64,000 nt of DNA from Novosphingobium sp. KCTC 2891 (GTDB taxonomy: Bacteria > Pseudomonadota > Alphaproteobacteria > Sphingomonadales > Sphingomonadaceae), in contig NZ_JAPCZG010000003.1 of NCBI RefSeq assembly GCF_025938155.1, positions 372,001-436,000 on the forward strand. Direction: 5' to 3'. Shown here piece by piece: positions 53,600-61,066 of the stretch. The translations under genes and the position numbers were made by a program. The notes beneath the pieces are model-generated. The model made no database searches, had not been told where the DNA came from, and was given only the letters and a program-made list of their open reading frames with translations. Numbering within the stretch: position 1 is the stretch's first letter; the number at the start of each line of letters is the position of its first letter.

Positions 53600-54226
53600 T
53601 CAGCGCGGGACGGCCTGGCTTTCGACCAGCGCAATGGCCGCGGCGATGGCCGTTTCGGGCGACAAATCCGACGTATCGAGCAGCGCGGCGCCTTCCGCCT
53701 GGCGCAGCGGCGCTTCGGCGCGGTTGCGGTCGCGCTCGTCGCGCGCCGCAAGGTCCGCCTCGATCTCCTCGCGCGTCACGTTCTCGCCGCGCCTGCTCAT
53801 TTCCAGCCAGCGGCGCTGCGCCCGCGCGGGGACGCTGGCGGTGACGAACAGCTTGGCATCGGCATGGGGGGCGATGACGGTGGCGATGTCGCGCCCATCG
53901 AGCACGGCGCCGCCCGGCTGGTTGGCGAAGGTCTGCTGGCGTTCGAGCAGCGCCTTGCGCACCGATGGATGGACCGAGACCCGGCTGGCCAGTCCGCCGG
54001 TCGCTTCGGAGCGCAGCTCGGGATCGTCCAGCAGGCTCTCGGGAAAGCTGGTCGCCGCCAGCGCATCGCCGCCATCGTCGGGGTTGCGGCCATCAAGGAA
54101 GACCTGCCTGCCCACCGCGCGGTAGAGCAGGCCGGTGTCGAGATGCGGCACGCCGAAATGCGCGGCCAGCGCCTTGGCGATGGTGCCCTTGCCCGAGGCG
54201 GTCGGCCCGTCGACGGCGATGATCAC
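53600..54226 (-). CDS. cmk: Cytidylate kinase
   Basis: 208 residues; phosphorylates CMP and dCMP. P-loop 'DGPTASGKGTIAKALA', 'LDTGLLYRAVG', 'DGRDIATVIAPHAD' and lid 'RDERDRNRAEAPLR'. GTG start at 54226 overlaps the stop of the small membrane gene upstream (GTGA). aroA-cmk proximity (with rpsA) is widely conserved; rpsA is not in the window. Confidence 0.95.
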   Translation of the reverse strand: MIIAVDGPTASGKGTIAKALAAHFGVPHLDTGLLYRAVGRQVFLDGRNPDDGGDALAATSFPESLLDDPELRSEATGGLASRVSVHPSVRKALLERQQTFANQPGGAVLDGRDIATVIAPHADAKLFVTASVPARAQRRWLEMSRRGENVTREEIEADLAARDERDRNRAEAPLRQAEGAALLDTSDLSPETAIAAAIALVESQAVPR

Positions 54227-54477
54227 GCGGATCTCCCCCGGTTGCGGAAGGCCTTGGCCAGCCCCCAGATGGCGATGGCCGCCCAGAAGAATTCGAGCAC
54301 GAACGAGGCCAGGTTCATGTTGACCAGCAGCGACAGCGTGAGCAGCACCGCGCCGGCCAGGTTCACCCCGTGCTGGACGAACGGGTTCGCCGCCTTCTGC
54401 CGGGTGGCATAGGCATAGGCGAAGATGATGCAGGCCATGCCGATGAACCCGGCGATATTGGCGAGAGTCTCGATCAT
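54223..54477 (-). CDS. CBU_0592-type small membrane protein
   Basis: 84 residues with three hydrophobic segments, starting '[20 protein letters not shown]' and containing '[17 protein letters not shown]', typical of CBU_0592-like membrane proteins of unknown function. Overlaps aroA (ATGA) and cmk (GTGA) by four bases each, so it is translated as the middle gene of the operon. Confidence 0.8.
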   Translation of the reverse strand: MIETLANIAGFIGMACIIFAYAYATRQKAANPFVQHGVNLAGAVLLTLSLLVNMNLASFVLEFFWAAIAIWGLAKAFRNRGRSA

Positions 54478-55826
54478 GCCGTTCCGGTCGCGGCAGCCAG
54501 CAGGTGCTCGAACACGGGGAAGCTGGTGGCGATGGGGCGGGTATCGTCCACTTCCACGCCGGCCTGGCTGGCAAGGCCCGCCACCGCCATCGACATCGCG
54601 ATGCGGTGGTCGAGATGCGTGGCGACCGCCGCGCCTTGTGCGGTGCCCGGCAGCGGATCGCCGCCGGTGCCATCGATGATCAGTCCGTCCTCGGTCTCGG
54701 TCACGCGTGCGCCCGCCAGTTCCAGCGCGGCGCGCATCACCGCGATGCGGTCGCTTTCCTTGACGCGCAGTTCCTCAAGGCCCGTCGTCACGGTGCGACC
54801 TTGCGCCAGCGCGGCGGCCACGAACAGCACGGGGAATTCGTCGACCATGCTGGGGACGACCGCCGGATCGACCGCGATGCCCGTCAGCGCCGAGGCGCGC
54901 ACGCGCAGGTCGGCGACAGGCTCGCCGCCCACATCGCGCCGATCCACTTCCTCGATATGGCCGCCCATCTGGCGCAGCACGTCGAACAGGGCGGCGCGGG
55001 TGGGATTGAGCCCGACGTTCTCGATCACGAGGTCCGACCCGGGCACGAGCAGCGCGGCGACGACGAAGAACGCTGCGGACGAAGGATCGCCCGGCACGTC
55101 GATGACCTGCGGCTTCAATTCGGCCTCGCCGGTAACGCGGATGATCCGCGTGCCATCGGCTTCGACATCGACTTCAAGTTTCGCACCGAAGCCCTTGAGC
55201 ATACGTTCGGAATGGTCGCGCGTGGGCACCGGCTCGATCACCGTGGTCACGCCGGGCGTGTTCAGGCCGGCGAGCAGGATCGCGCTTTTCACCTGCGCGG
55301 AGGCGACGGGCAGGCGATATTCAATCGGCACCGCTGGGGAAAGACCGCGCAGCGTCAGTGGCAGGCGGCCGCCCGGCGCGGCGGTGAAATCGGCGCCCAT
55401 GCGCGAAAGCGGTTCGATCACCCGGCCCATCGGCCGCTTCGACAGGCTGGCATCGCCCACGAACGTGGCGGTGATCGGATGGCTGGCCACAAGGCCCATC
55501 AGCAGGCGCGTGGAGGTCCCCGAATTGCCCATGTCGAGCGCGGTCTGCGGCTGGAGCAGGCTGCCCACGCCGACGCCGTCGATCACCCATTCGCCGCTGT
55601 CCAGCCGTTCGATCTCGGCTCCCATCGCGCGCATCGCGGCGGCCGTGGACAGCACGTCCTCGCCTTCGAGCAGGCCCGTCACCCGCGTGCGCCCGACCGC
55701 GAGCGCGCCGAGCATGATCGAGCGATGGCTGATCGACTTGTCGCCCGGAACGCGAATGCGGCCGGTGAGCGGGCCGGCGGCGGTGAAACGGCGAGGGCGC
55801 GTCTGCGCGGGATCGTGGGACGACAC
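54474..55826 (-). CDS. aroA: 5-enolpyruvylshikimate-3-phosphate synthase, class II type
   Basis: 450 residues. Joins shikimate 3-phosphate and PEP in the shikimate pathway. '[14 protein letters not shown]', '[15 protein letters not shown]', '[12 protein letters not shown]', 'RDHSERML', '[11 protein letters not shown]' and '[12 protein letters not shown]' are present: the RDHSE, GDKS, SAQVK and NPTR words define class II EPSPS, the group that includes glyphosate-insensitive CP4. GTG 55826 (VSSHDP) is taken as start; TTG 55847 is in frame. First of aroA-x-cmk. Confidence 0.95.
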   Translation of the reverse strand: MSSHDPAQTRPRRFTAAGPLTGRIRVPGDKSISHRSIMLGALAVGRTRVTGLLEGEDVLSTAAAMRAMGAEIERLDSGEWVIDGVGVGSLLQPQTALDMGNSGTSTRLLMGLVASHPITATFVGDASLSKRPMGRVIEPLSRMGADFTAAPGGRLPLTLRGLSPAVPIEYRLPVASAQVKSAILLAGLNTPGVTTVIEPVPTRDHSERMLKGFGAKLEVDVEADGTRIIRVTGEAELKPQVIDVPGDPSSAAFFVVAALLVPGSDLVIENVGLNPTRAALFDVLRQMGGHIEEVDRRDVGGEPVADLRVRASALTGIAVDPAVVPSMVDEFPVLFVAAALAQGRTVTTGLEELRVKESDRIAVMRAALELAGARVTETEDGLIIDGTGGDPLPGTAQGAAVATHLDHRIAMSMAVAGLASQAGVEVDDTRPIATSFPVFEHLLAAATGTA

Positions 55827-56015
55827 GGAAAAAGTCTTTCGGCGCAAGAAGGGGCGGAAGATCGCGCGGCTTTTGACAGCGCCACGCCGCTATGGCAAGG
55901 CGCGCGCCACTCTTGATTCCCCCACCATTCTTGATTTCCGGGATGGGCGGGACCATCAAGCTTTCGGTTTTGCGGCCCGGGCCTTTTCGCTTCGGGCAAG
56001 ACTTGAGGAATTTTC

Positions 56016-56333
56016 ATGGTCAAGCCTGAATGGGGCGCCAAGCACAGCTGTCCGAAGTGCGGCACCCGCTTCTACGACCTCGGCAAGAGTGATCCGGTCA
56101 CCTGCGTCGAGTGCAAGTACGCCTGGAACCCGGAGCCGGTGCTCAAGTCCAAGCAGCCGATTCCCTATGAGGAAATCCAGAAGGAGAAGGTCGAGGCCGA
56201 TCCGGACGTCGATCTGGCGGACGAAGATCTCGACATCGACGAGGACGGCGATTCGCCGGACAACGACGTTGACCTTGGCGGCGACGACGATCTGGGCGTT
56301 CCCGGTCACGACGGCGACGAGGATGAAGGCTGA
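56016..56333 (+). CDS. TIGR02300 family zinc-ribbon acidic protein
   Basis: 105 residues. N-terminal zinc ribbon with CPKC and CVEC in 'KHSCPKCGTRFYDLGKSDP' and after, then an Asp/Glu tail over the last 45 residues ('LADEDLDIDEDGDSPDNDVD'). This family is found across alphaproteobacteria; role unknown, perhaps nucleic-acid or protein binding. GAGGAA before ATG 56016. Divergent from aroA. Confidence 0.9.
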   Translation: MVKPEWGAKHSCPKCGTRFYDLGKSDPVTCVECKYAWNPEPVLKSKQPIPYEEIQKEKVEADPDVDLADEDLDIDEDGDSPDNDVDLGGDDDLGVPGHDGDEDEG

Positions 56334-56349
56334 GCCTTGAGGTAGTGAT

Positions 56350-56389
56350 TTGCCGGAGCCACGCGGCTCGCCTCGACAGGCTCCGGCAA
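56350..56389 (+). repeat. Eleven-pair hairpin with A-run, REP-like
   Basis: TTGCCGGAGCC at 56350-56360 pairs perfectly with 56379-56389 and is followed by GAAAAAA rather than T. Its sequence resembles the dispersed palindromes common between sphingomonad genes. It may be an mRNA 3' barrier for the TIGR02300 gene. Confidence 0.45.
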
Positions 56390-56417
56390 GAAAAAATCGG
56401 TTGGCGAAAAAATGCTC

Positions 56418-56445
56418 TTGCCAGCCGTCCGACCCTCTCTTAAAG
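56418..56445 (+). promoter_or_regulatory. Possible promoter of tRNA-Ala
   Basis: TTGCCA, 16 bases, TTAAAG; the start would be about 60 bases before the tRNA. Weak match. A GGTTCACC hairpin (56479-56500) lies in the leader. Confidence 0.3.
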
Positions 56446-56512
56446 GGCCGGCTCCCGGCGGGAAAGACGCCGCGGAATGGTTCACCTCCCAGGGTGAACC
56501 TGATGGAAATGT

Positions 56513-56588
56513 GGGGCCTTAGCTCAGCTGGGAGAGCGCCTGCATGGCATGCAGGAGGTCAGCGGTTCGATCCCGCTAGGCTCCACCA
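56513..56588 (+). tRNA. tRNA-Ala (GGC)
   Basis: Cloverleaf with acceptor GGGGCCT/AGGCTCC (one G-U), anticodon stem CCTGC/GCAGG, loop ATGGCAT giving anticodon GGC, T-loop TTCGATC, discriminator A and encoded CCA ending at 56588. Confidence 0.97.
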
Positions 56589-56642
56589 TTTCCCTCCCTT
56601 CTTCCTCCCCGCCGCACTGAATGCCCACCGGGGAGGCTCCTG

Positions 56643-57410
56643 ATGATAGACTGCATCGCTCACGGTTCCGTTGCCGAAGTCGTGCTTGATCGCGCGGCGA
56701 CGCGCAACGCGCTGGCCATGGACGACTGGCATGCGTTGGCGGCCGCCGTCACGCGGGTTGCCGATGATGGCGCCCGCGTGATCCTGCTGCGCTCTGCCGT
56801 GGCCGGTACGTTCTGCTCGGGGTCGGACCTGCGCGAGATTTCCCGTCTGGCCGAGCATCCCGAAGAGCGCGCGCCGTTCCGCGCCGCGATGCGCAGTGCG
56901 ATGGACCCGTTGCAGACCCTTCCGCTCGCCACGATTGCTGTGGTCGATGGCGATTGCTTCGGCGGCGGTGTGGCGCTGGCGCTGGCCTGTGACATTCGCG
57001 TGGCCGCGCCGCGCTCGGTTTTTGCCATCACCCCCGCGAAGCTTGGCATCTCCTACCCGCAAGAGGACGTGAACCGGCTTGCGGCGCTGGTCGGGCGGGG
57101 GCAGGCGGCGCGCCTGCTGTTCGCGGCCGGGCGGATCGATGCTGCCGAAGCCGCGCGGATCGGACTGGTCGAGATCTTAGAGGAAGATCCGCTGACCGCC
57201 GCAAGGGCGCTCGCCGGGCAGATCGCCGCCAATGCGCCGTGCAGCGTGGCGAAGCTCAAGGCCTCGCTGGGTGACAGCGGGGAAGGCCCGGGTCGCGATC
57301 CGGCGCACGATGCCGCGTTCGATTCGGGTTTTGCGGGCGTTGCCTTCCGCGAGGGACTGGCCGCCTTCCGCGAGCGACGGACGCCCGACTTCGCCAGTGG
57401 GCGCGATTGA
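56643..57410 (+). CDS. Enoyl-CoA hydratase/isomerase-like (crotonase) protein
   Basis: 255 residues, crotonase fold: oxyanion hole 1 'TFCSGSDLREI' and hole 2 'DCFGGGVALALACDIRV', then 'AITPAKLGISYP'. The two Glu that act in enoyl-CoA hydratase align with Ala ('GGGVALA' and 'TPAKLG'), so simple hydration is unlikely; isomerase, hydrolase or decarboxylase activity by another residue is possible. GGGAGG precedes ATG 56643. Directly after tRNA-Ala, no pathway neighbours. Confidence 0.85.
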   Translation: MIDCIAHGSVAEVVLDRAATRNALAMDDWHALAAAVTRVADDGARVILLRSAVAGTFCSGSDLREISRLAEHPEERAPFRAAMRSAMDPLQTLPLATIAVVDGDCFGGGVALALACDIRVAAPRSVFAITPAKLGISYPQEDVNRLAALVGRGQAARLLFAAGRIDAAEAARIGLVEILEEDPLTAARALAGQIAANAPCSVAKLKASLGDSGEGPGRDPAHDAAFDSGFAGVAFREGLAAFRERRTPDFASGRD

Positions 57411-57531
57411 CGCGTATCACACCCTTCCATAGGTTTGCGGGCTAAACGGGTCACAGGGGCGCAACGGCGCCTGCATATCGGCAATCACGGCGCACAGGGC
57501 CGTGTCTGCCCTTGTTTTCGAGGATGACCCG

Positions 57532-58137
57532 ATGATGTCCCAGTTTCGCAAGCCCGCGCGCAAGGCCACCGCCCTGCTCGGCGCGCTGGCCTGTCTTGCA
57601 CTGCCCGCGTCGCAGGCCAGCGCCCAGTTCGGCGGATTCAGCCTGCCTTCGATCCCCAGCGCCTCGTCGGGCGGATCGTCGCGCAGTTCGGATGGCTGCC
57701 CCAAGGGACGCAGCAAGAGCGCCGGCTCGTCGATCCTGGGCGGCTTTATCGGGCAGGGCGTGGGCCGGGCCGCCAGCAGCGCGGGCATCTCCAGTTTCCT
57801 GCCCACCGCAGAAGTGGCGGATACGCTGACCAATGCCATCGCCTGCCGTCTCGATCCCGAGGAGCAGAAGCAGGCCGCCGCCGCCACGATCGAGGCGACG
57901 CGCGGCGGCGCGGACGGCGATGCGCCGCCCGCGGTCGGCAGCAGCGCGAACTGGACTTCGCAAACGCGCGAAAACGTGTCGGGCACGTCCACAGTGGTGG
58001 CGCGCAACGACAACGACCGCACCGGGATGCAGTGCATCACCGTCAGCGACGTGATCATCGTCAATGGCGAGGAAACGACCGCGAACAAGCGGATGTGCCG
58101 CGCGCCCGGTTCGGCCCGCTATGCGCTGATGGCCTGA
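57532..58137 (+). CDS. Secreted protein of unknown function
   Basis: 201 residues. Signal peptide ending ASQASA. Then a Ser/Gly-rich part with glycine-zipper-like 'SSILGGFIGQGVGRAASS', a helix with 'CRLDPEEQKQAAAAT', and a C-terminal strand-rich end 'VVARNDNDRTGMQCITVSDV' with paired cysteines. The layout recalls outer-membrane surface antigens but I cannot name a family. GAGG lies eight bases before ATG 57532. It precedes the Clp-fold protease gene by seven bases, so they are likely co-transcribed. Confidence 0.75.
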   Translation: MMSQFRKPARKATALLGALACLALPASQASAQFGGFSLPSIPSASSGGSSRSSDGCPKGRSKSAGSSILGGFIGQGVGRAASSAGISSFLPTAEVADTLTNAIACRLDPEEQKQAAAATIEATRGGADGDAPPAVGSSANWTSQTRENVSGTSTVVARNDNDRTGMQCITVSDVIIVNGEETTANKRMCRAPGSARYALMA

Positions 58138-58144
58138 TCCGGCG

Positions 58145-58861
58145 ATGCTTCTCAGAACGTTTGGCCTGTTCGCCATTGCCGCGGCGCTGACAGGCGCGAA
58201 GCCCGCGCCCGCGCCTGCGATGGACAAGGACAACCCTTCGTGCCCCGCCGCGATCGACTGGGGGCAGGCGAAGGCCATGACGCTGATGCCCGCCGATGTG
58301 GGCGGCAAGCGCGTGCTGCTGGCCGACGGCATCATCGACGCCTCGCTGCCCACGCGGCTGAAGGCGGCGATCGACGCGGATGATCGCATCGAGGAAATCT
58401 GGGTCAAATCGCGCGGAGGCGATGCGCGCGCGGGCAATGCGGCGGGCAAGGTGATCCGGTCCTACCCTGGCATGGTCACCCGCATCCCCAAGGGATCGAC
58501 CTGCTTTTCGGCCTGCAACTTCGTATTCATGGGCGGCGACCGCCGCTTCGTTGATCCGGGCGGGATCTTCATGGTGCATATGTTCACGCACACCGGCGAC
58601 CGCGACGCGATCGAACTGTCGGTGGAGGAAGGGACCGAGGAGACGACGCGCCTGATCGGCGAGATCGAGCAATCGAGCGCGATGCTGGCGAGCGAGGACA
58701 ACGACTTCCTGATTCGCATGGGGATCAGCCGCAAGCTGCTGACCGAGATCATGTATAAGCAGCAGGCGGTGGCCAGCACCGCCAACCGCTCGACGCGCTA
58801 CTGCCTCAACCAGGAGGAAGTGCGGAAATATAACGTGATGCCCATGGAGCGTGCGGAATAG
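58145..58861 (+). CDS. Secreted Clp-fold serine protease (COG3904-like)
   Basis: 238 residues. N-terminal hydrophobic segment for export. The core shows a ClpP/crotonase-like fold: 'VKSRGGDARAG' loop, Ser122 in 'TCFSACNFVFMGG' and His145 in 'IFMVHMFTH', 23 apart as between the ClpP Ser and His (25), with a candidate Asp in 'ASEDNDFL'. Probably a periplasmic serine protease of the SDH Clp group. Paired with the secreted protein upstream, a possible substrate or partner. Convergent with the 2OG oxygenase. Confidence 0.8.
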   Translation: MLLRTFGLFAIAAALTGAKPAPAPAMDKDNPSCPAAIDWGQAKAMTLMPADVGGKRVLLADGIIDASLPTRLKAAIDADDRIEEIWVKSRGGDARAGNAAGKVIRSYPGMVTRIPKGSTCFSACNFVFMGGDRRFVDPGGIFMVHMFTHTGDRDAIELSVEEGTEETTRLIGEIEQSSAMLASEDNDFLIRMGISRKLLTEIMYKQQAVASTANRSTRYCLNQEEVRKYNVMPMERAE

Positions 58862-58896
58862 GACGAGGTGCGCGCGCAGCCTCGCCCTGCCGCGTC

Positions 58897-59835
58897 CTAT
58901 TTCTTGAGGCCGATCTCGCGCAGGCGCTCCTGCAGGTAATCGTCGGCGGTGATCGAGACCGGGTAGCGGTCGGGATTGTCCGGTGTGATGCAGCTTGGCA
59001 GCGTTTCGAACCGGAAATCGCTGCGCAGGTGCAGGAAGAACGGCATCGAATAGCGGCTGAAGCCGGCGCGCGGACCTTCGGGATTGCGCACGCGGTGGGT
59101 GGTGGACGGCAGCACGTGGTTGGTCAGGCGTTGCAGCATATCGCCGATATTGACCACAAGCGCGCCTTCGGGCGGCGAGACCCCGATCCACGTGCCATCC
59201 TTGGCCAGCAGCTCCAGCCCGGCTTCCTCGGCGCCCAGCAGAAGCGTGATAAGGTTGATGTCCTCATGCGCGCCAGCCCGGATCGCGCCGCCTTCGGCAT
59301 CGGGAACGGGGGGATAGTGCAGCAGGCGCAGCACCGAATTGCCGTCGGCGATGGCGGGATCGAACCAATGCGCGTCCAGCCCCAGCCAGACCGCGATGTG
59401 CGACAGGATCGCCGCGCCGACGCGGTCGAACTCGGCGAACAGTTGCTCGAACACCGCGCGGAACCCTTCTGGCCGGCTGGGCCAGACATTGGCGGGCATC
59501 GACGGGCCGGCAAGCGGGTGATCTTCGGGCAGCGTGCGACCGACGTGCCAGAACTCCTTGAGATCGTGCCGTTTCGCGCCCTTGGCGATTTCCGTGCCGA
59601 ACGGCGTGTAGCCGCGCGCGCCGCCTTGCCCCTCAACGAAGTAGCCGCGCTTCTCTGCCTCGGGCAGCGCGAAGAACGCTTCGGTCAGCGCCCAGGCGCG
59701 GGCGATGAGGGCGGCGTCGAGGCCGTGGTCCTTCACCATGGCGAAGCCGAAGGTGCGGAAGCTGTCGCCCAGATCGCGGGAAAGCGTGGCAGGATCGCTG
59801 GCGAGCGAGAGCACCGGCAGGGTTTGAAGCGGCAT
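58897..59835 (-). CDS. 2OG-Fe(II) oxygenase, isopenicillin N synthase family
   Basis: 312 residues. N-terminal DIOX_N region ('FRTFGFAMVKDHGLD'), then the double-stranded barrel with iron ligands H190-E-D192 ('GAHEDINLITLLL') and H247 ('STTHRVRNPEG'), and 2-oxoglutarate Arg-Ser in 'FSRYSMPFF'. An oxidase/hydroxylase of unknown substrate. CAGGAAA before ATG 59835. Divergent from the EVE gene. Confidence 0.9.
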   Translation of the reverse strand: MPLQTLPVLSLASDPATLSRDLGDSFRTFGFAMVKDHGLDAALIARAWALTEAFFALPEAEKRGYFVEGQGGARGYTPFGTEIAKGAKRHDLKEFWHVGRTLPEDHPLAGPSMPANVWPSRPEGFRAVFEQLFAEFDRVGAAILSHIAVWLGLDAHWFDPAIADGNSVLRLLHYPPVPDAEGGAIRAGAHEDINLITLLLGAEEAGLELLAKDGTWIGVSPPEGALVVNIGDMLQRLTNHVLPSTTHRVRNPEGPRAGFSRYSMPFFLHLRSDFRFETLPSCITPDNPDRYPVSITADDYLQERLREIGLKK

Positions 59836-59899
59836 GGTTTTCCTGTTTGCGCAAAGATCGCGTAATGGCGGTGCCTTACCGGGATTCGGCGGGGGATTC

Positions 59900-60346
59900 A
59901 TGACCAAAATCAACGTTGCGGACACGGCAGGCAGGCAGCTCTGGCTGATGAAGTCCGAACCCGACGTGTACAGTTACGACGATCTCGTCGCCGAGGGCGA
60001 GGGGACGTGGGACGGGGTGCGCAACCATCTGGCCGCGCGCAATCTGCGCACGATGCAGGTGGGCGACCTGGCGTTCTTCTACCATTCCAACATCGGCAAG
60101 GAGATCGTGGGCGTGGCCACGATCAGCGAGGGCGGGATCACCGATCCGACCGACCCCGAAGGCAAGTGGGCGGCGGTGAAAGTGAAGCCGGTGGCCAAGG
60201 TGCGAAACCCGGTCACGCTCAAGACGATCAAGGCCACAGAAGCGCTGGCGGACATGGATTTGCTGCGGCTTTCGCGCCTGTCCGTGTCGTCGGTGCGACC
60301 GGAGGAGTGGGCGCTGCTGCTCGACATGGCGGGGGGAACGATCTGA
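59900..60346 (+). CDS. EVE domain-containing protein
   Basis: 148 residues, a single EVE (PUA-like) domain: 'QLWLMKSEPDVYSYDDLV', 'TWDGVRNHLAARNLR', 'VGDLAFFYHSN' and 'RLSVSSVRPEEW'. EVE domains bind modified bases in RNA or DNA. Single gene; its last codons contain the GGAAC of the EcfG-like promoter for csbD. Confidence 0.93.
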   Translation: MTKINVADTAGRQLWLMKSEPDVYSYDDLVAEGEGTWDGVRNHLAARNLRTMQVGDLAFFYHSNIGKEIVGVATISEGGITDPTDPEGKWAAVKVKPVAKVRNPVTLKTIKATEALADMDLLRLSRLSVSSVRPEEWALLLDMAGGTI

Positions 60347-60359
60347 TCGGCCGCGCGTA
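60335..60359 (+). promoter_or_regulatory. EcfG-like promoter of csbD
   Basis: GGAAC at 60335-60339, 16 bases, CGTA at 60356-60359 (consensus CGTT). It overlaps the EVE stop. Start near 60366, leader about 45 bases. Confidence 0.5.
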
Positions 60360-60371
60360 TTTCCTTCCGAT

Positions 60372-60392
60372 GAGAGGGTTAATCCTCTCTTT
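60372..60392 (+). terminator. Hairpin in csbD leader
   Basis: GAGAGG-GTTAAT-CCTCTC followed by TTTAAAA. It could end transcripts of the EVE gene or be a leader element of csbD, 20 bases before its ribosome site. Confidence 0.45.
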
Positions 60393-60411
60393 AAAATCAA
60401 GGAGATACACC

Positions 60412-60594
60412 ATGGGTGAAATGACCGACCGCGCGAAGGGCCTTGCCAACGAAGCCGCCGGCAACATCAAGCAGGCTGCCGGCAAGGCGACCGATAATGC
60501 CAGCCTTCACGCCAAGGGCGTGGCGCAGGAGCGCAAGGGCGAAGCGCAGCAGGCGGCCGGCAAGGTCAAGGGCGCGCTGGGCGACGATATCTGA
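60412..60594 (+). CDS. CsbD-family stress protein
   Basis: 60 residues, all amphipathic helix: 'DRAKGLANEAAGNIKQAAGK' and 'RKGEAQQAAGKVKGALGDD', the CsbD pattern. These small abundant proteins accumulate in general stress and stationary phase; mechanism unknown. AAGGAGA lies nine bases before the ATG, a near-ideal site. An EcfG-like promoter is upstream and a strong terminator downstream, so it is monocistronic and probably highly expressed. Confidence 0.92.
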   Translation: MGEMTDRAKGLANEAAGNIKQAAGKATDNASLHAKGVAQERKGEAQQAAGKVKGALGDDI

Positions 60595-60617
60595 CACCGG
60601 CTCCGGTTCGTCACGAG

Positions 60618-60646
60618 AAGGGCCGCCTTTCGGGGCGGCCTTTTTT
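60618..60646 (+). terminator. Terminator of csbD
   Basis: Ten-pair stem 60618-60627 / 60634-60643, six-base loop, run of six T. Strong Rho-independent terminator. Confidence 0.92.
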
Positions 60647-60764
60647 GTGTCCGGCGTCATGGGGCCGGGACGGAGTCGGGCGCTTTGTGTGCCGGCGTGG
60701 GACCGTCCGGAAAATTTGCGGCGGGCCGGTGCCACAATCCTAAATAAAGCGTTAAGATGGCGCC

Positions 60765-61001
60765 ATGCCAATGATCCGCGCCCTCAATCCAGAGCTTGCC
60801 GGCCACCCGTTCCGCCGGACGCTTCCCGCCCACGTGTTGCGCCGCCTGCCGGTGTTCGAACCGGAAGTGCTTGAGGCGATGCGAAAAGCCGAACTGCGAT
60901 CGCCCGACGTATCGTGGAAGAAGCTGACGCTGCAGGATGCCAAGGAGTTTCTCCTCGCCTATTGCGCGTGCTTCCTGGCGGTGATGGCGTTCATTTCCTG
61001 A
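60765..61001 (+). CDS. Small protein with C-terminal membrane anchor, unknown
   Basis: 78 residues: basic, proline-containing N-part ('RRTLPAHVLRRLPVFEPEVL'), a linker 'SPDVSWKKLTLQDAKEFLL' and a final hydrophobic helix 'AYCACFLAVMAFIS', like a tail-anchored protein. No family recognised and no good ribosome site, so it is less certain than its neighbours. The 28-bp repeat starts five bases after its stop. Confidence 0.55.
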   Translation: MPMIRALNPELAGHPFRRTLPAHVLRRLPVFEPEVLEAMRKAELRSPDVSWKKLTLQDAKEFLLAYCACFLAVMAFIS

Positions 61002-61006
61002 CGCCC

Positions 61007-61034
61007 GACCTGAACGGCACCTAACGACACCTGA
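61007..61034 (+). repeat. 28-bp dispersed repeat, copy B
   Basis: Identical over 28 bases to the minus strand at 30327-30300, in the same orientation relative to the gene before it. Flanking bases differ on both sides. It lies between the small anchored protein and the convergent MFS gene. Confidence 0.8.
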
Positions 61035-61066
61035 AGCACGCCGGGCTGCACCGCGCGTGCCGCGAA

